The translations under genes were made by a program, and so were the position numbers. Below are positions 22,314 to 33,887 of a DNA stretch of 64,000 nucleotides, in pieces. Origin of the DNA: Ulota crispa (taxonomy: Eukaryota > Streptophyta > Bryopsida > Orthotrichales > Orthotrichaceae); NCBI GenBank assembly GCA_963920765.1, contig OY987251.1, positions 3,536,501-3,600,500 on the forward strand. The letters run 5' to 3'. How positions within the stretch are numbered: the stretch's first letter is position 1; each line of letters opens with the position of its first letter. Under the pieces are notes generated by a model, which saw only the letters and a program-made list of their open reading frames with translations, did not search any database and was not told the DNA's origin.

Positions 22314-25299
22314 ATGGCAGACGGAGATCCACCGAACCATAGGAGACGGCCGGTTAAAGCCCTTCCACGAGCAGAGTGGGTTGGCAAAGAGGTCATTCTA
22401 ATTGGCAATGCAAGGGTGGTATGTGGAAATGGATTCATCCAATTTGCAGGCACCGGTCAGTGCATTAATGGTCATAGTACTCTTGGAAAGGAGAAAGTTG
22501 GTGTCGTAATATATAGCGTTGAGGATGGAGAACCATACAAAGTACACAGTTTAAAAGAATGGTTTGTCCACCGCACAATTTACAATGGCATGTCACTACA
22601 CAAACATGAGTGTGCGCACAAGCTTAGAGTTGGTTCCTCTTCAAATAGGAAAGGAAAGAGTGCGTATTCATCAAATAGGAAACGTGCGCCTCCTAAACTC
22701 ATGAAAGGTGATAGATTGCTATCTCTCACGCATTCATCGGAAACACTGAGAAAAGATTGCTATGAAAATGAATGCATGAAGAAGTGTACGTACGCAGCTA
22801 TAGCCACTGCCAGATATGAATTCTACTACTCTAGCCACATCCGGAAAATGGACATGAAATTGGCAGTACATGGAAATTATGCACACTCTTATCGTGACAT
22901 AGAAAAGAAAATGGCGGTGATCGACGGCCGCCAAGTATGTATGAAAGACTGGAAATTGGTTTACGGAGTACCGGAGTCTTGTTTTTACAAGTACCAAAAG
23001 TTAGCAAAGCAAGGCATAAGAGCTCAAGATCGTGGTAACAAGAGTTTGCTAAAGACTACCAAATCCACAAAGCAAGCAATTCAGTCAATGAAAGTGATCC
23101 TAGAGCACAAATTTGACAGTATGCCACATCGTACACGTATCTTATCTTCAAGGGAGAAGGTCATGGACAAAGTTTTACCATTAGGTACAATGTGGATGAA
23201 GATTTTGGAGGATGTGAACAAGGTCAGCATATTCTTTGTATAGCAATTATTAGTTTTGAAATTCACTATATTCAAGAAATGAACTCGTCTTCTAATATAT
23301 TGATAATTGGTTCATGGTATGAAAATCTAATAAGCACCTAGTACTTTTGTATATATTTTTAAGTATTTTTATATGGATATAGCCATTACTTCTTGTTGTT
23401 CTTTGTACAAAACCATGCTAATTTAACAGATGAACTTGTATGAACCAGAAGCAAGAAAAAGCCGGTCTGAAACCAGTGTTGTATTCATCCTATACCCGTA
23501 TTCGGAAGAAATGTTTTTCCAATTACACTGTTAAGCACTCGGGAGACAACTTTGCTCGATGTGGATGCTGTGAGAAGTTGCTCAATTTACAAAATGCCCA
23601 TCTAGCACGGTTGCCGGCGTGGCTTGCATGCAAGAAAAAATACCAAGCTCATTTAAACGAGCAAAAGAGCCCTCAAAATCAATATTATGGCAGTCAGGCT
23701 TCTTTGCAATATTACCCTGAGCGTGTGCTATCAATTATGCACGATAAGATGGACCACTCAAAAATTGCATCTCCGTGTTTTGCAAACAAATCAAAAGCAA
23801 CCGACGGACTACAGAAATCGCCCGTGTTTGTCTCTGGTATACTTGCCCATGAGCATGGTGATGGAAAATATGCTCATTTTATATTGGATAAGTTTCCAGC
23901 AAATTGTAACCAAACCATTGGTTTGATTTGCAAACTATTATGTGATCTAGAGTGTGAACCAATGTATAGTAATCCATCTCAACTCTTTGAGGGGCACCAG
24001 CGCTCTCCTTTGTATGAAGCATTAATGGAAGGGTTTGCATGCTGCAAGGACTCAATCAAAGTTTGTGACGGTACCACTACATCCAAAAAAAAACTTCCAC
24101 CACTTTTACATGTTCAACTGGATAATTGTTGGAAAGACAATAAAAGCAGATTCATCATATGTTTTTGGTCATTATTAGTAGCAAAGATAGTGTTTAACAA
24201 AATCAAAGTATTGTTCATGCTGGTAGAGCACATCCACAACAACATCGATGCATTATTTGGCAAATGGAGTATGGATTTGCGAAAACACGACTATCCTACC
24301 GTTCCATTGCTAATGAAATCTTTGATGGAGTTGGAGAAAGAGTCGGTGATTCTGCACTTCATTGAGGAGGTACCAAATTTCAAGTCGTTTATTGGTGATT
24401 ATATATGCTCAAAGAGTAAGCAATTAATAGGACATACAGGTGGCCGTCAATTCTTGTTTACCAAGCGGGCAGACGGTTGGCCCATAATGCAATATATAAT
24501 GCATAGCACAAACAAAGAATGGCTACCAAAAGAAAAAATTAAATTGTGGAAAGAAGACAAAAATGGGAATGCGATTGTGCCGGAGGGTACACCAAAACTA
24601 GTAAGTCCAAGACCATTCAAAGCCAAAGAAGATATCAAGAAGGGCATTGCTGGATTTATTGAGAATTAGAAAGCAGTGATCAATGCGGATGCCACGGGTA
24701 GGTGTGAAGAAAAATACATTGATTTGATTAGATATTGGGAGAGAGTGAAAGCAACCAATAGTGATACAAAGGTACAAAGCAATGTGCTAACCGGAAATTT
24801 TTGGCCTGAGACACGTCAGACTTTTGATTCCCCTTTGTTGGCTATGATGCAAGCGCTTGCAGAGGAAGAAGAGATGGAAGAAACATTCATTGGACAATGC
24901 AATCTTTGCAGAAAACCTGAATTTTGTGTTTGAAAAGATTGCAAGAAGGAATATTTTGTATGTGTGAAGCCTTCCATTGAAAGTGTGGAACCAATGTGGC
25001 TTAGATTAGCAAAGTCAGACCCATTGTTCTAAGTAGGCTCCTCAAACCATAAACAAATTCTCCTCGAATGGTATAAGCCTGCTAGAAGAAGAGGTGTGCC
25101 AGCAGGATTTTACATTGGCTGGGACAAAACTCCCCCAATGAAATGGCAACCGGACGGTGAGACTTTCAAAGGAGCACAATGGGTGAACATTGACGCAATA
25201 ATAACAGCATAGAAACCAAGGGGGCAGAGCTTTGATAAAGTTTCTTTTCCTCAAAATCAAATTGTTAGAACATTAGAGACGCTCGCCGCTTCTTGTTAG
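22314..25299 (+). pseudogene. DUF7869-like protein gene, decayed (possible DDE-type transposase relative)
   Basis: Exon 1 (22314-23222) encodes about 303 residues with the run QVCMKDWKLVYGVPESCFYK and the MPHRTR motif. The rest (from about 23440) carries HSGDNFARC, then LLHVQLDNCWKDNKSR (about 24100-24150) and HIHNNIDALFGKWSM (about 24230-24270). This order (DNC..NK, then an H-h-D-D-I-D motif) is what I recall for DUF7869 proteins, an uncharacterised RNase-H-like family found in plants, oomycetes and animals; I could not search. The frame then continues through single in-frame stops at 24667, 24931, 25030 and 25210 to a likely natural stop at 25297, with readable sequence between (FWPETRQTF, FYIGWDKTPPMKWQP). 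The expected GHTHDDID reads EHIHNNID here, so key acidic residues are lost. A non-functional relic is the best reading; the cellular role of the family is unknown. Confidence 0.6.
23223..23448 (+). other. Probable intron of the DUF7869-like pseudogene
   Basis: Exon 1 ends at a codon boundary in AAG|GTCAGC (GT at 23223). Two acceptors fit. AG at 23447-23448 (AACCAG|AAGCAA) keeps the frame and leads to SSYTRIRKKCF...HSGDNFARC. AG at 23428-23429 (TTTAACAG|ATGAAC) looks better by sequence and gives MNLYEPEARKS, but enters the wrong frame for the downstream homology, so using it would imply a later frameshift. The intervening 200-odd bases are T-rich with stops in all frames. Confidence 0.5.
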
Positions 25300-26115
25300 T
25301 TGAAAACCGTGTGATAATCAATGGAACAATGGTGAGGCATATGAGTAGGGAGTAGAGTGGAGCCCATAGCATTTTTATTTTAGTTTTGACTATTGTATTT
25401 GCATCGGTATTGAAAATGTATGGCTTACAACAAATATCAAGAAAATTATGCACAAGGTTGAAATGTCATTTGGAAAACACTTGTTGCTGATGTTGTGAAA
25501 GTACGTGCATTCATTGTCTTGTAAGGATTTGTTTAACACTGACTCTATATGGTAAAAATAATTTTTGTTGTAATATTGTTGTATCTAAGTTGTTAAGAAT
25601 ATGTATGCTACTCTAAACTAAGAAAGTAGCCCTATGTATTGGTTAGTATTAACAAGCTAGAACTAAAATAGAGGGAATGTCATACATACATGTTACACTA
25701 TCAAAATGTTAGTTATTTAACCAAAATAACATGAGTTTTACATCTTATATAGAATTGACATTGTATAGTTTTGTTGAAGGATAAGGGTAACAAAAATAGG
25801 ATCACAAATTCTCAAATGTAGAAATTTTAAACCTTGTGATCTAAGATGAACAAAAATTAAATAATAAAATAAAAAAAGCTTGTAATGTGAGAAAGTCACT
25901 TTGGCATAGTTACAACCTTTAGGGAGTATTACTCTCGCCATGCGAACAAAAAAGAATAAGATAATATATACAAGTTGTCATTGCAATGACTTAGGGTATG
26001 GTACAACCGCTTTTATTGACAATGATTGTTGAGAACAATAGAATGGAAAAATACAGAATTGGTGAAGACAACCTACTTTTATAAATATAATGGTGTGATA
26101 AAATAAGGAACTTTG

Positions 26116-26220
26116 TATTCAATCAATATGGGTGTATGTTGCATGTGGAGTGTCTTGGCCAATCAAATGTGTAGATATTATCCATACATAATATGCAACT
26201 CCATATTGATGAAATATGGA
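26116..26220. repeat. Small foldback hairpin M (copy 1)
   Basis: TTCAATCAATATGGGTGTATG pairs with CATATGCAACTCCATATTGA (approximate). Same arm sequence as 26391 and 35270. Confidence 0.6.
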
Positions 26221-26390
26221 GTTATTGTGCTGAGTTGTAAACCATGAAGTTGAATTAGTAAACAACATTACTACTTCAGTGTAAAACATATTTTGGCTCT
26301 TTGTTAGAGATTCAAAAAATCGAATGAATGGAAGCTGTTATGTTGACCAAGGGTTAGATTATTCATTAATAGGCCAATAGACCAAAATTC

Positions 26391-26476
26391 CAATATTCAA
26401 TCAATATGAAGTTGCATGTTACATGTCAAAACACACTCCGTATTGAACATGCAACTACATGTTTATCAAATATAGG
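26391..26476. repeat. Small foldback hairpin M (copy 2)
   Basis: CAATATTCAATCAATATGAA with GTTGCATGTT pairs with AACATGCAACTACATG and the following TTTATCAAATATAGG. Confidence 0.6.
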
Positions 26477-28497
26477 TCTAAAACGCTCTAAATAATATTA
26501 AATATATTGCCAAGATACAATGGTCATGATGCACAATTCATGAATCCTTGAAGTTTTTTTATGATGTTTTTGATGTAGCAATGACAATCAATCATGCTAA
26601 ATTTTACAACAAAATGGCTGGTCTAACATTGAATTTTGTTAATAAGTGCTTTGTAGATTTATCAAAAAAAAAAGAGATAGTATTAAGTAACATAAGGCAT
26701 CATACTCAGAAATGGTTTTCATACTTATTGAACATATAGAAATAGGTAGCACGTAAACATTGATTATATATACAAGCTCCTCAAAATAGTCCAAGAAAAG
26801 ACTGTATATTCTACATAAGTGCAATGGTTCCTTTTGCAATTACATACTTCAAACAGTGAAAGATATAGGAGGTGCATAGTATGTACACTTAGGTGAAAAT
26901 AATGGTTTATCTTACTTAAAGCTAATAGACATTGGTACACAACACTAGAGTAAGGCTTGGTCTCCATAAAGGCACAATAAACAATTTTGCAATTGACATT
27001 TGAACGGTGGATTGTAAGTTATATATATAAATAGAAAACATTTGCATTTTGATTGGCTAAGAGAAGGTTGTAGTGCAAGTGCCAGTAGAAGGTCGTTATT
27101 GTATATGTAATGAAACAACTCAATCTAAATGAATGAAAGAGAGTGTTGTTAGGTAAAGTCTACTGACTTGCTGTACTTTCTATTGACCACCACGTGAGAG
27201 GTGTATATGCATAAGGTGGTTTACATAGTATTCCTAGCAAAATATCAGGAGAAAAGATGAGTATATGCATATAGCAGTGTACGCTCATCCCCTTAGCAGA
27301 TGACAAATAAAGAAAAGAAGGATAAATATTTAAAGCAATCTACATTGGGGTTTCACTCTCAATGAAGTTGATGCAATGATTGACACAATAAGTACCAAAA
27401 CTAGTACTTCATGAATATGTGCTAGTCAAAATAATACACTTCTATGTGGTTGTTGAAAACATGAGTCAATACTTGATTAACCTAACATGCTTTCTAAAAT
27501 ATGTTGTGTAAATGTATCAATGCAATTCTTGGACACATGCACAAGTAACATATAAACCCACATCATTGGAATACAAACTGTATTATATCTTGTCAAAAAA
27601 ATTATGTGGAACAATTGTAGGAACATAGATGAGTAACAACAATATCAAGAATTATGGAACTAAAAGAATATTTGCATAGAAGCAAGATGGTTCACCTATG
27701 GTTTCATAATGTCATCCACGTGAATTATGAAATTACATGTATTGTACCAAATTAATAATGATTATATATGTGCAACATAGTCTATTGTCAATTGAAAATA
27801 AAAGTTACATTCATGCTACATGATGTAATAGAAACTAGCTTCCATTGATTACCAACTTGAGTGGCTTTCAAAAATTGTTGCGTATATATCATAGAATCAA
27901 AACAGCACAATGTAGAAAAATGTGAGGAGACAACAAGGATGTACGCACGTCCCTTCAAAATTGGAAATTGTTTGAATAAAATTCAAAATACTATAGAGCA
28001 GAGATATGATAAGAAGAGGCTATTGAAACAATGTGATGTAACATGGAGTGATACTTAGAATACAAAATGTGTTAGTGAAGACAAAACAATGGTATTTTAC
28101 AAAATGATAAGACTAATTGGCATTAACAACAGTTGAAATGCATGTTGAAATACCCTAAAGTCATGTCTATAATACTCCAAAATTAACTGCTTAACTCCAT
28201 ACTCATCGAATATCATGTTTTATACTCTGTACAATGCAAAGTTTTTGAACTACACATGAAAGTAATGAAAATTTATGGTAAGATACTGTACTGTACAATC
28301 GAGTCATGAAAGTCTTCAACCTTTTGACTTCACCATCAAGTGCAACGTGTGCATGCGCCATGCCCAGAAAACCCTTTGTAGTTTTTTTTTCCACAATTTT
28401 TTTTTCCGCACTACCACCACGTGAGTGAGCTGCTTTGTATTCCACGCTGCCACCGTGTGAGGAGCTAGTACTTATTCTAACATTTTCTCTTCCACCT

Positions 28498-28662
28498 TAA
28501 GCAACAATTAAGCAAACATTTGAGGGTAGTTTTTTTATAGTTTGTTCTCTCATGTGAGCAACAAGGATTGATTTGAGTGTAGTTTTTCTACAATTTGATC
28601 TTTCAACCACTAGATGTGAGCAACAAGGATTTGAGTGTAGTTTTTTTACAATTTGATCTCTC
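28498..28662 (+). repeat. Three tandem ~60-bp repeats just upstream of the Tc1-like frame
   Basis: The phrase GCAACAAGGATTTGAGTGTAG, or a close variant, followed by TTTTTACAATTTGATCTCTC occurs three times in succession and ends immediately before the transposase start. Such direct repeats could be subterminal transposase-binding repeats of the Tc1-like element, but no matching inverted terminal repeat was found. Confidence 0.6.
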
Positions 28663-28666
28663 AGCC

Positions 28667-29663
28667 ATGTATCTTATTACCAAACAGAAGGCACTTGTGG
28701 TAGGCCAGTGTCAAGCAAGTGAAAGGAAGGCACAAATTGCGAAGACCTTATCACTTCCAAAGTTAACTGTTGCAAGCTTTCTCAAGAAATACAAAGTTGA
28801 GGGGACAGTGGAGACCTCACCATGTTCTAGTCGGCCATTGAACTTGACGGAGAGAGATGCAAGATCAATGCAGTGGTTCATCAAGCAAAATCAACATGCA
28901 ACTTTGAAAGAAATTACATGTGCATATCCCACAAAGGTGCATCCGAACACTATGCGTAAGTTACTCAAATCTTTTTGAATTCAGAATTGCATTGCCTTTT
29001 TTGACTCAAAAACATCGTAAAGCTTGTCTTAGTATTGCAATAGAACATAGGAAGTGGACTGTTGAGCAATGGCAGAAGGTCATTTGGATAGACGAGTCCA
29101 CATTTGAGATTGGCAAAAATTCGCGCTATGTGCGTGTTTGGAGATCCCTTGGTGAAGACTATTGCATGCAAAGATTGTCTTGCGCCAACTTTCAAAAGTG
29201 GAAGAACATCAGTCATGGTATGGAGTGCATTTTGCAATGCAATGAAGTTGCCATTGGGCATTATGCTCCCAAGACGATGCACAACATAAGATTTTGTAGA
29301 TGTTACTTACAACGGACATTTGCCTGCGTTCCTCCCCTATGTTCATGATGCCATCTTAATGGAGGATGGAGCTCCGGTCCATTGCAGTATAGTCTCAAAA
29401 AAATGGCGTGAAGATCATCACTTGAAGAAGCTTGATTGGCCTGCACAATCTCTAGTTTTGAATCCCATTAAGAACTTTGGTATGCAATGAAGAGTGCCAT
29501 ACAAAAACATTCCACAATGCCGTAGAACTTTGAGCAAATGAAGATAGCTTTGGAAGAAGTATGGAAGGAGATTGAGTGCACCAAATTTGCATCTTTGATT
29601 AAAAGTATGCCTGTTCAAATGGCAGCAATGGTTGAAGCAAAAGGAAGCTCAACACGATGGTGA
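28667..29663 (+). pseudogene. Tc1/mariner-type transposase, broken (DD34E spacing, E changed to K)
   Basis: The first piece (28667-28978) holds a helix-turn-helix region (AQIAKTLSLPKLTVASFLKK), a GRPR-like joint (SSRPLNLTERD) and a second HTH. After a frameshift near 28970 the catalytic part follows: VIWIDESTF with the first Asp at 29091, TSVMVWSAF after another shift near 29180, a stop at 29287, then LMEDGAPVH with the second Asp at 29365 and LDWPAQSLVLNPIKN. Exactly 34 residues separate that Asp from the third catalytic position, which is Lys (29470) instead of Glu. A further shift near 29480 and a stop precede a typical C-terminus (SLIKSMPVQMAAMVEAKG). This is the Tc1 DD34E architecture rather than the DD39D usual in plant mariner-like elements. 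About 330 codons is the normal family length. At least three shifts and several stops make it inactive. Confidence 0.85.
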
Positions 29664-29711
29664 ATTTCTTATTAGAGATAATCACATATAGCTTTGTAGA
29701 AGCTTCTTATA

Positions 29712-29806
29712 TTCCATTTCTTGATCAAAACCTAAAATTTGTGAGTTGTGTCTACATTGTGTTCTATTTCTTAATCAAAACCTAAAATTTGTGATTTGCA
29801 CCTACA
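29712..29806 (+). repeat. 50-bp direct duplication downstream of the Tc1-like frame
   Basis: Two copies of a block reading ATTTCTTGATCAAAACC then TAAAATTTGTGA (one difference in each half) start at about 29712 and 29762, exactly 50 bases apart. They follow the transposase stop by about 50 bases and may belong to the element's right flank. Confidence 0.65.
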
Positions 29807-31007
29807 TGCCAAGAATAGCAAGCTAGGAAAGAATTGCTGAAACTAGCCAAGTAGGCAATTATGAAATTATGAGCCAAAAAGAGTGTTGAAACGAGCCAAG
29901 GATTGCGGAAATAATGAGCAAGAAGAAGGAATGGAAGGGGTGCCAGAACGTTTTGCCACAAACATGAAGTCAAGGGTGCCAAGAGGAAGGACAAAGACTT
30001 TCTCAATCCGATTGTACAAAGTCCAAGCGTGTGGTGATATGCCAAAGTGAAATATCATTGAATTTAGTATTAGTTGTTGCACTCATTTGTCTATAATTGC
30101 ACATTTTTGTAAGGTAAGTAGACTTTAAAATTAGTCCTTTCATATGTTTGCAACTTGACAATTGGAAGTAGATCAAAGTAAGATGGCATACATGCAAGAG
30201 ACCATCAAAACTTGTATAGAAAATATGTAATTTGAGAGCGTTAAGTATATATATGCTATAAGTTGAATAAAAAAATATTTTGTCAAAGAATATGCTAGTA
30301 TTGAAAAGACAAATTCAATTCAAAGGTAGTGGCATATATCTGAACCACTAATTCCTAAACGCCCACGTCCACGTTGTTGTGAAAAAACACGGAAAACTTT
30401 CATTATATGTCTTTGATTCCTAGAATAACCTTTTTCTTTTTTTTTGCAAATCCAACCATATAGTCTTCAGTATTAGGCGTATGTAAGGATCCATCCTAAA
30501 AGTTTCATAAGGTTTGACCATACTAGTTGAAAGATATGAGTATTTAACATCAAAAAAGATAGTTTTTTTTTACCTCTACCCAAAATTGTCAGGCCCCTTT
30601 GACTTCATATTGTGAATTTTTTTGCTTTATGGATGCAAGAGAGATTCACCCGACATGTCGTAAATCAAGTTAAGCATATTTTCATAAGTTTTCATGACCA
30701 AGAAACACTTGGAACATTCTCTACATGGACCTCCATTACAAACATGTGCTTCAAATTTGTGCTACACTAAGGTTTGTGCAAACCATACTTTTGAGGGAAA
30801 ATTTTGAAAAATAGAAATTCCAAAGATAGATTGAAACACTTTGCCTTTTTGACAAACTCAAAAGAAACAAATTGAATAAACAAACAAATTTTAGTTCCTA
30901 CTGCATTTCAAAAGTAAATGTATTATTCGATACAATAATATATTTGACTAGTGCACTATTGCTTTGGATTTATTCCAACAAGGGTCATTCTGCTTCAGTG
31001 GTTGCCC
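29807..31007. other. Intergenic, nothing recognised
   Basis: AT-rich with chance frames only. Confidence 0.5.
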
Positions 31008-31660
31008 TTAACCCCTAAATGCCCAAGGCATCCAATTTGGGTGTTTGCAAAACTTTGAAGACGAATAAAATCTTATCAAATCCCTATTTTTGGAATTTTC
31101 TTTTGAACACAAGTTTTTTCTTAAGTCCATTTTCAACATCAAAAATCAGATTTTGAAAGTGAGTGTTCACAATTTTTCAATTCAAGATATTGTACAAGGG
31201 TGTCCACTGCAATCTTGAGTTTTCTAGTGTTGGAAGATCTTGAAAATGAGCCTCATACACACTAGAGCTTGGAGAAAATTCGCATTAGAAATCCATTTAA
31301 AAAAAATGTAGGATTAAATTATGAAAGAAATAAATTGGTTGAGGTTAAACATGTAATGACCTTAAACCTCATATTCTTTTGATGACCAACTTTTTACATT
31401 TGAAATGTGAAATGAGAATTAGAAGACTTCAAGTCACTTTTGCAGTTTTAACACCCTCATGTTCAAACATTATAATCTTTCAAACTATAAGTAATATTGT
31501 TGAGTTTTCTTTTTTCATGTAATCTCTAATATGTCAAGTTTAAATTTGTAAGGTTACAGTTTAAAAAAACCTGATGAGATGTATGAAAAGGTTGATTGTT
31601 TGTTCACTTTTCTGAAAATGCCAAGAAGTTCAGAAAGGCGTACGGGCATTTAGGGGTTAA
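31008..31660 (-). mobile_element. TTAA element, family C, intact 653-bp copy
   Basis: Perfect 17-bp inverted ends (TTAACCCCTAAATGCCC ... GGGCATTTAGGGGTTAA) with TTAA at each edge. This is the uninterrupted reference for the two other C copies. Non-coding. Confidence 0.85.
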
Positions 31661-31911
31661 GAGAAGTTATTAAAAAATGACATCCCTAGAAGTGTGCTGC
31701 TTGAACAAAAAAAGCTTATAAAATTCCAATATACTTTGAAATGTATATCCAATTTCAATAAAATTTTTACTCCCGTATAGCACTTGCAAAAATTTATTTC
31801 AGAAAAAAAAACAATAAAACAAAAACAAAAATTGATCATAAAACTCAATAGAACAAGCTTGCCCAAAATCTATTTTATTCCCCATAGGGGCAATGGGCTT
31901 TTAGGGATTAA
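31661..31911 (+). mobile_element. TTAA element right-end fragment
   Basis: Ends GGGGCAATGGGCTTTTAGGG then ATTAA, the right-end signature. No matching left end; the stretch begins at the right TTAA of the C copy. Confidence 0.5.
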
Positions 31912-32798
31912 AGAAGAAAGCTTCATTACAAAATTTAAAAAAAAAAAAAAAAAAAAATCATGATGGTTCATCAAACAATTATTAGTTTTGTTCATTCATA
32001 GAAAATTTGTGACTAAACCCAAATGAGGTCAAATAATTATATTTGAATATTGTTTGTGAAACTTGATAAATATCAAAGTTCAAATAATAACTTATCTAAC
32101 TCCATGCTCTAATTGAACAATTGTCATGAATATCCATTTAGTATATGCAACCAATAGACACAATTTGAAACCCATGTTGGCTACTTAGTTAATTAGTTTA
32201 TATTAGGAATCATGGCCATCAATTAATGATATTTAAAGCAAACCTTCGGTGCACATGGATGTTGCAAAGTTGAGTCAATGTTAGCGAGCCTTGGAGTCTT
32301 TAGTAGAGAACGGAACAAAAAATTAAACCACGTGATCATGGTTTAAATTTAAATTTCATCCTATAGTTTTGGAGATTCAAAACGAACAATTTCCAATCCT
32401 TCACGTCAAGTTACATATTTCTATTGTGATTTTGTTTTTCTATCTGGTTATGCAAAGAGTAATTTATTTTGTAGGGCATCAACATCCTTATTTGCAATAG
32501 GTGTGGCATGAGCTAGCTTTGGATGATCTTCAATATATATTGATGCCTCTCAATTCTAGTATGTAGAGCAATGGCCCTTGAATTTAATGCTCATTCTAAA
32601 TTTTGAGAGTTTTATCTAAAATTCCATTTACTATTGATCAATCGGCTGTTTAAGAGACATATTTGGTGATTGAGGAGGAAGACAAGAGTTTTGAAGGCTT
32701 TTTAATGCAAATTTTAGTGTCAAAGGTGTCAGCGACCTTAAGAATTTAGTTTTTGGTAGAACATTTGCTCAATTACTAGGTATGAAGGTCTACAACCT
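31912..32798. other. Intergenic, nothing recognised
   Basis: AT-rich; begins with a poly(A) tract near 31938. Confidence 0.5.
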
Positions 32799-33887
32799 TT
32801 AACCCCTAAAGGATCATTGTCCTTTTGGGGGATAATTGGGGTTTTGGGCATGTACCTAGCTATAGCTAAACTATTATGTGTGATTTTTTGAAACTTCCAT
32901 GAAAGACGGGGAATTCAAAAATCTACAAGGGCATCTAGTTTTTTCTTCACTCCGACATTTATTGAAAAACTTATGCATGAATTTCTAAAAAACAAGGGAG
33001 GACAAGCAGACTTAAAAGTTTTTCTAAAATTACATTTAAAATAAATAAATATCTGAAATTGGCTCTTGAGATTTACATATATATGGAAAGCTTTGAATCA
33101 TTCAATTTTGATTGACACGATGAAAGTTATGAGAAGTTTTAGTTTTTGGGTAGGTATGGAACTCCCAAACCTCCATTCCTTTTGCCCCTTGTAAAATTTG
33201 ATGCTTTACTTTTTTAAGCTCTTTGTGTTTTTTTTTATTTACTTTGTTTTTCTCAAGTTGTAGTAAACTAAGATTCCTTGGCTTTATCCATTTGTATCAC
33301 TCAGATTTCTGAATTTTACATAAATCCTTCAATTTTGCCTAGTGTATATGCAAATTATATGGCCTTACAACATTGCAAGATTTTACAAAGTATGATTCAC
33401 ACCTCCAATTCATTTGAAAATTCTCCCACGCTTACCTAACTTGGCCTTCTACATGGAACAAATGAACCTCAACTTTGCATAGAGCAATTTTTTTAATATG
33501 AAAGCGGTCAAAGGCCTTTAAAATTTTTGGGCGACAGGGAAAAAATCTTTTTTGCTTCACTTTAGATGTTACTATCTCAATCCTCTACATTTAGAATCAC
33601 TACAAGGAAACTGGAATCTATAAAAAGTTGACAAAGTTTGTGTCCTAAACTTTAATATAATGTAGATTAGGTCATAATCTTTGTCAACTTTTTGTAAATT
33701 CAACCATAATTTCCTTGTAGCGAATGAGATGATTTTTTTCCCATAAGAACCTCCCATAGTCTTAGGCAAGATCTTACAATTGAATTTCCACCAAAACTTA
33801 TTTTTCTGCCTTTCTACTCATTATCCCAAAAGTGGCAGTTTTCATTGATTTTCACAGAGAAAAAGGGCTTGGTCGTTTAGGATTTAA
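32799..33887 (-). mobile_element. TTAA element, family B, carrying a CACTA miniature insertion
   Basis: TTAA lies at both ends (TTAACCCCTAAAGGATCATT ... GGTCGTTTAGGATTTAA). It aligns along its length with the B copy 49050-50002, including TTGCCTAGTGTATATG and CCTAACTTGG. The extra length over that copy is explained by a 125-bp CACTA-like insertion at 33599-33723. Confidence 0.85.
33599..33723. mobile_element. CACTA-type miniature element, 3-bp target duplication AAT
   Basis: Starts CACTACAAGGAAAC and ends TTTCCTTGTAGCG (one base off a perfect inverse match), flanked by AAT at 33596-33598 and 33724-33726. The CACTAC terminus and 3-bp duplication are hallmarks of the CACTA/En-Spm group. The related B copy has the empty site (TAGAATGAGC near 49835) exactly where this element sits. 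The arms also share AAAAGTTGACAAAG, making it a hairpin. Confidence 0.85.

Larger units (their letters stand above)
25300..28497. other. AT-rich intergenic with two M hairpins
   Basis: Apart from the hairpins at 26116 and 26391 no repeats or genes were recognised. Confidence 0.5.
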
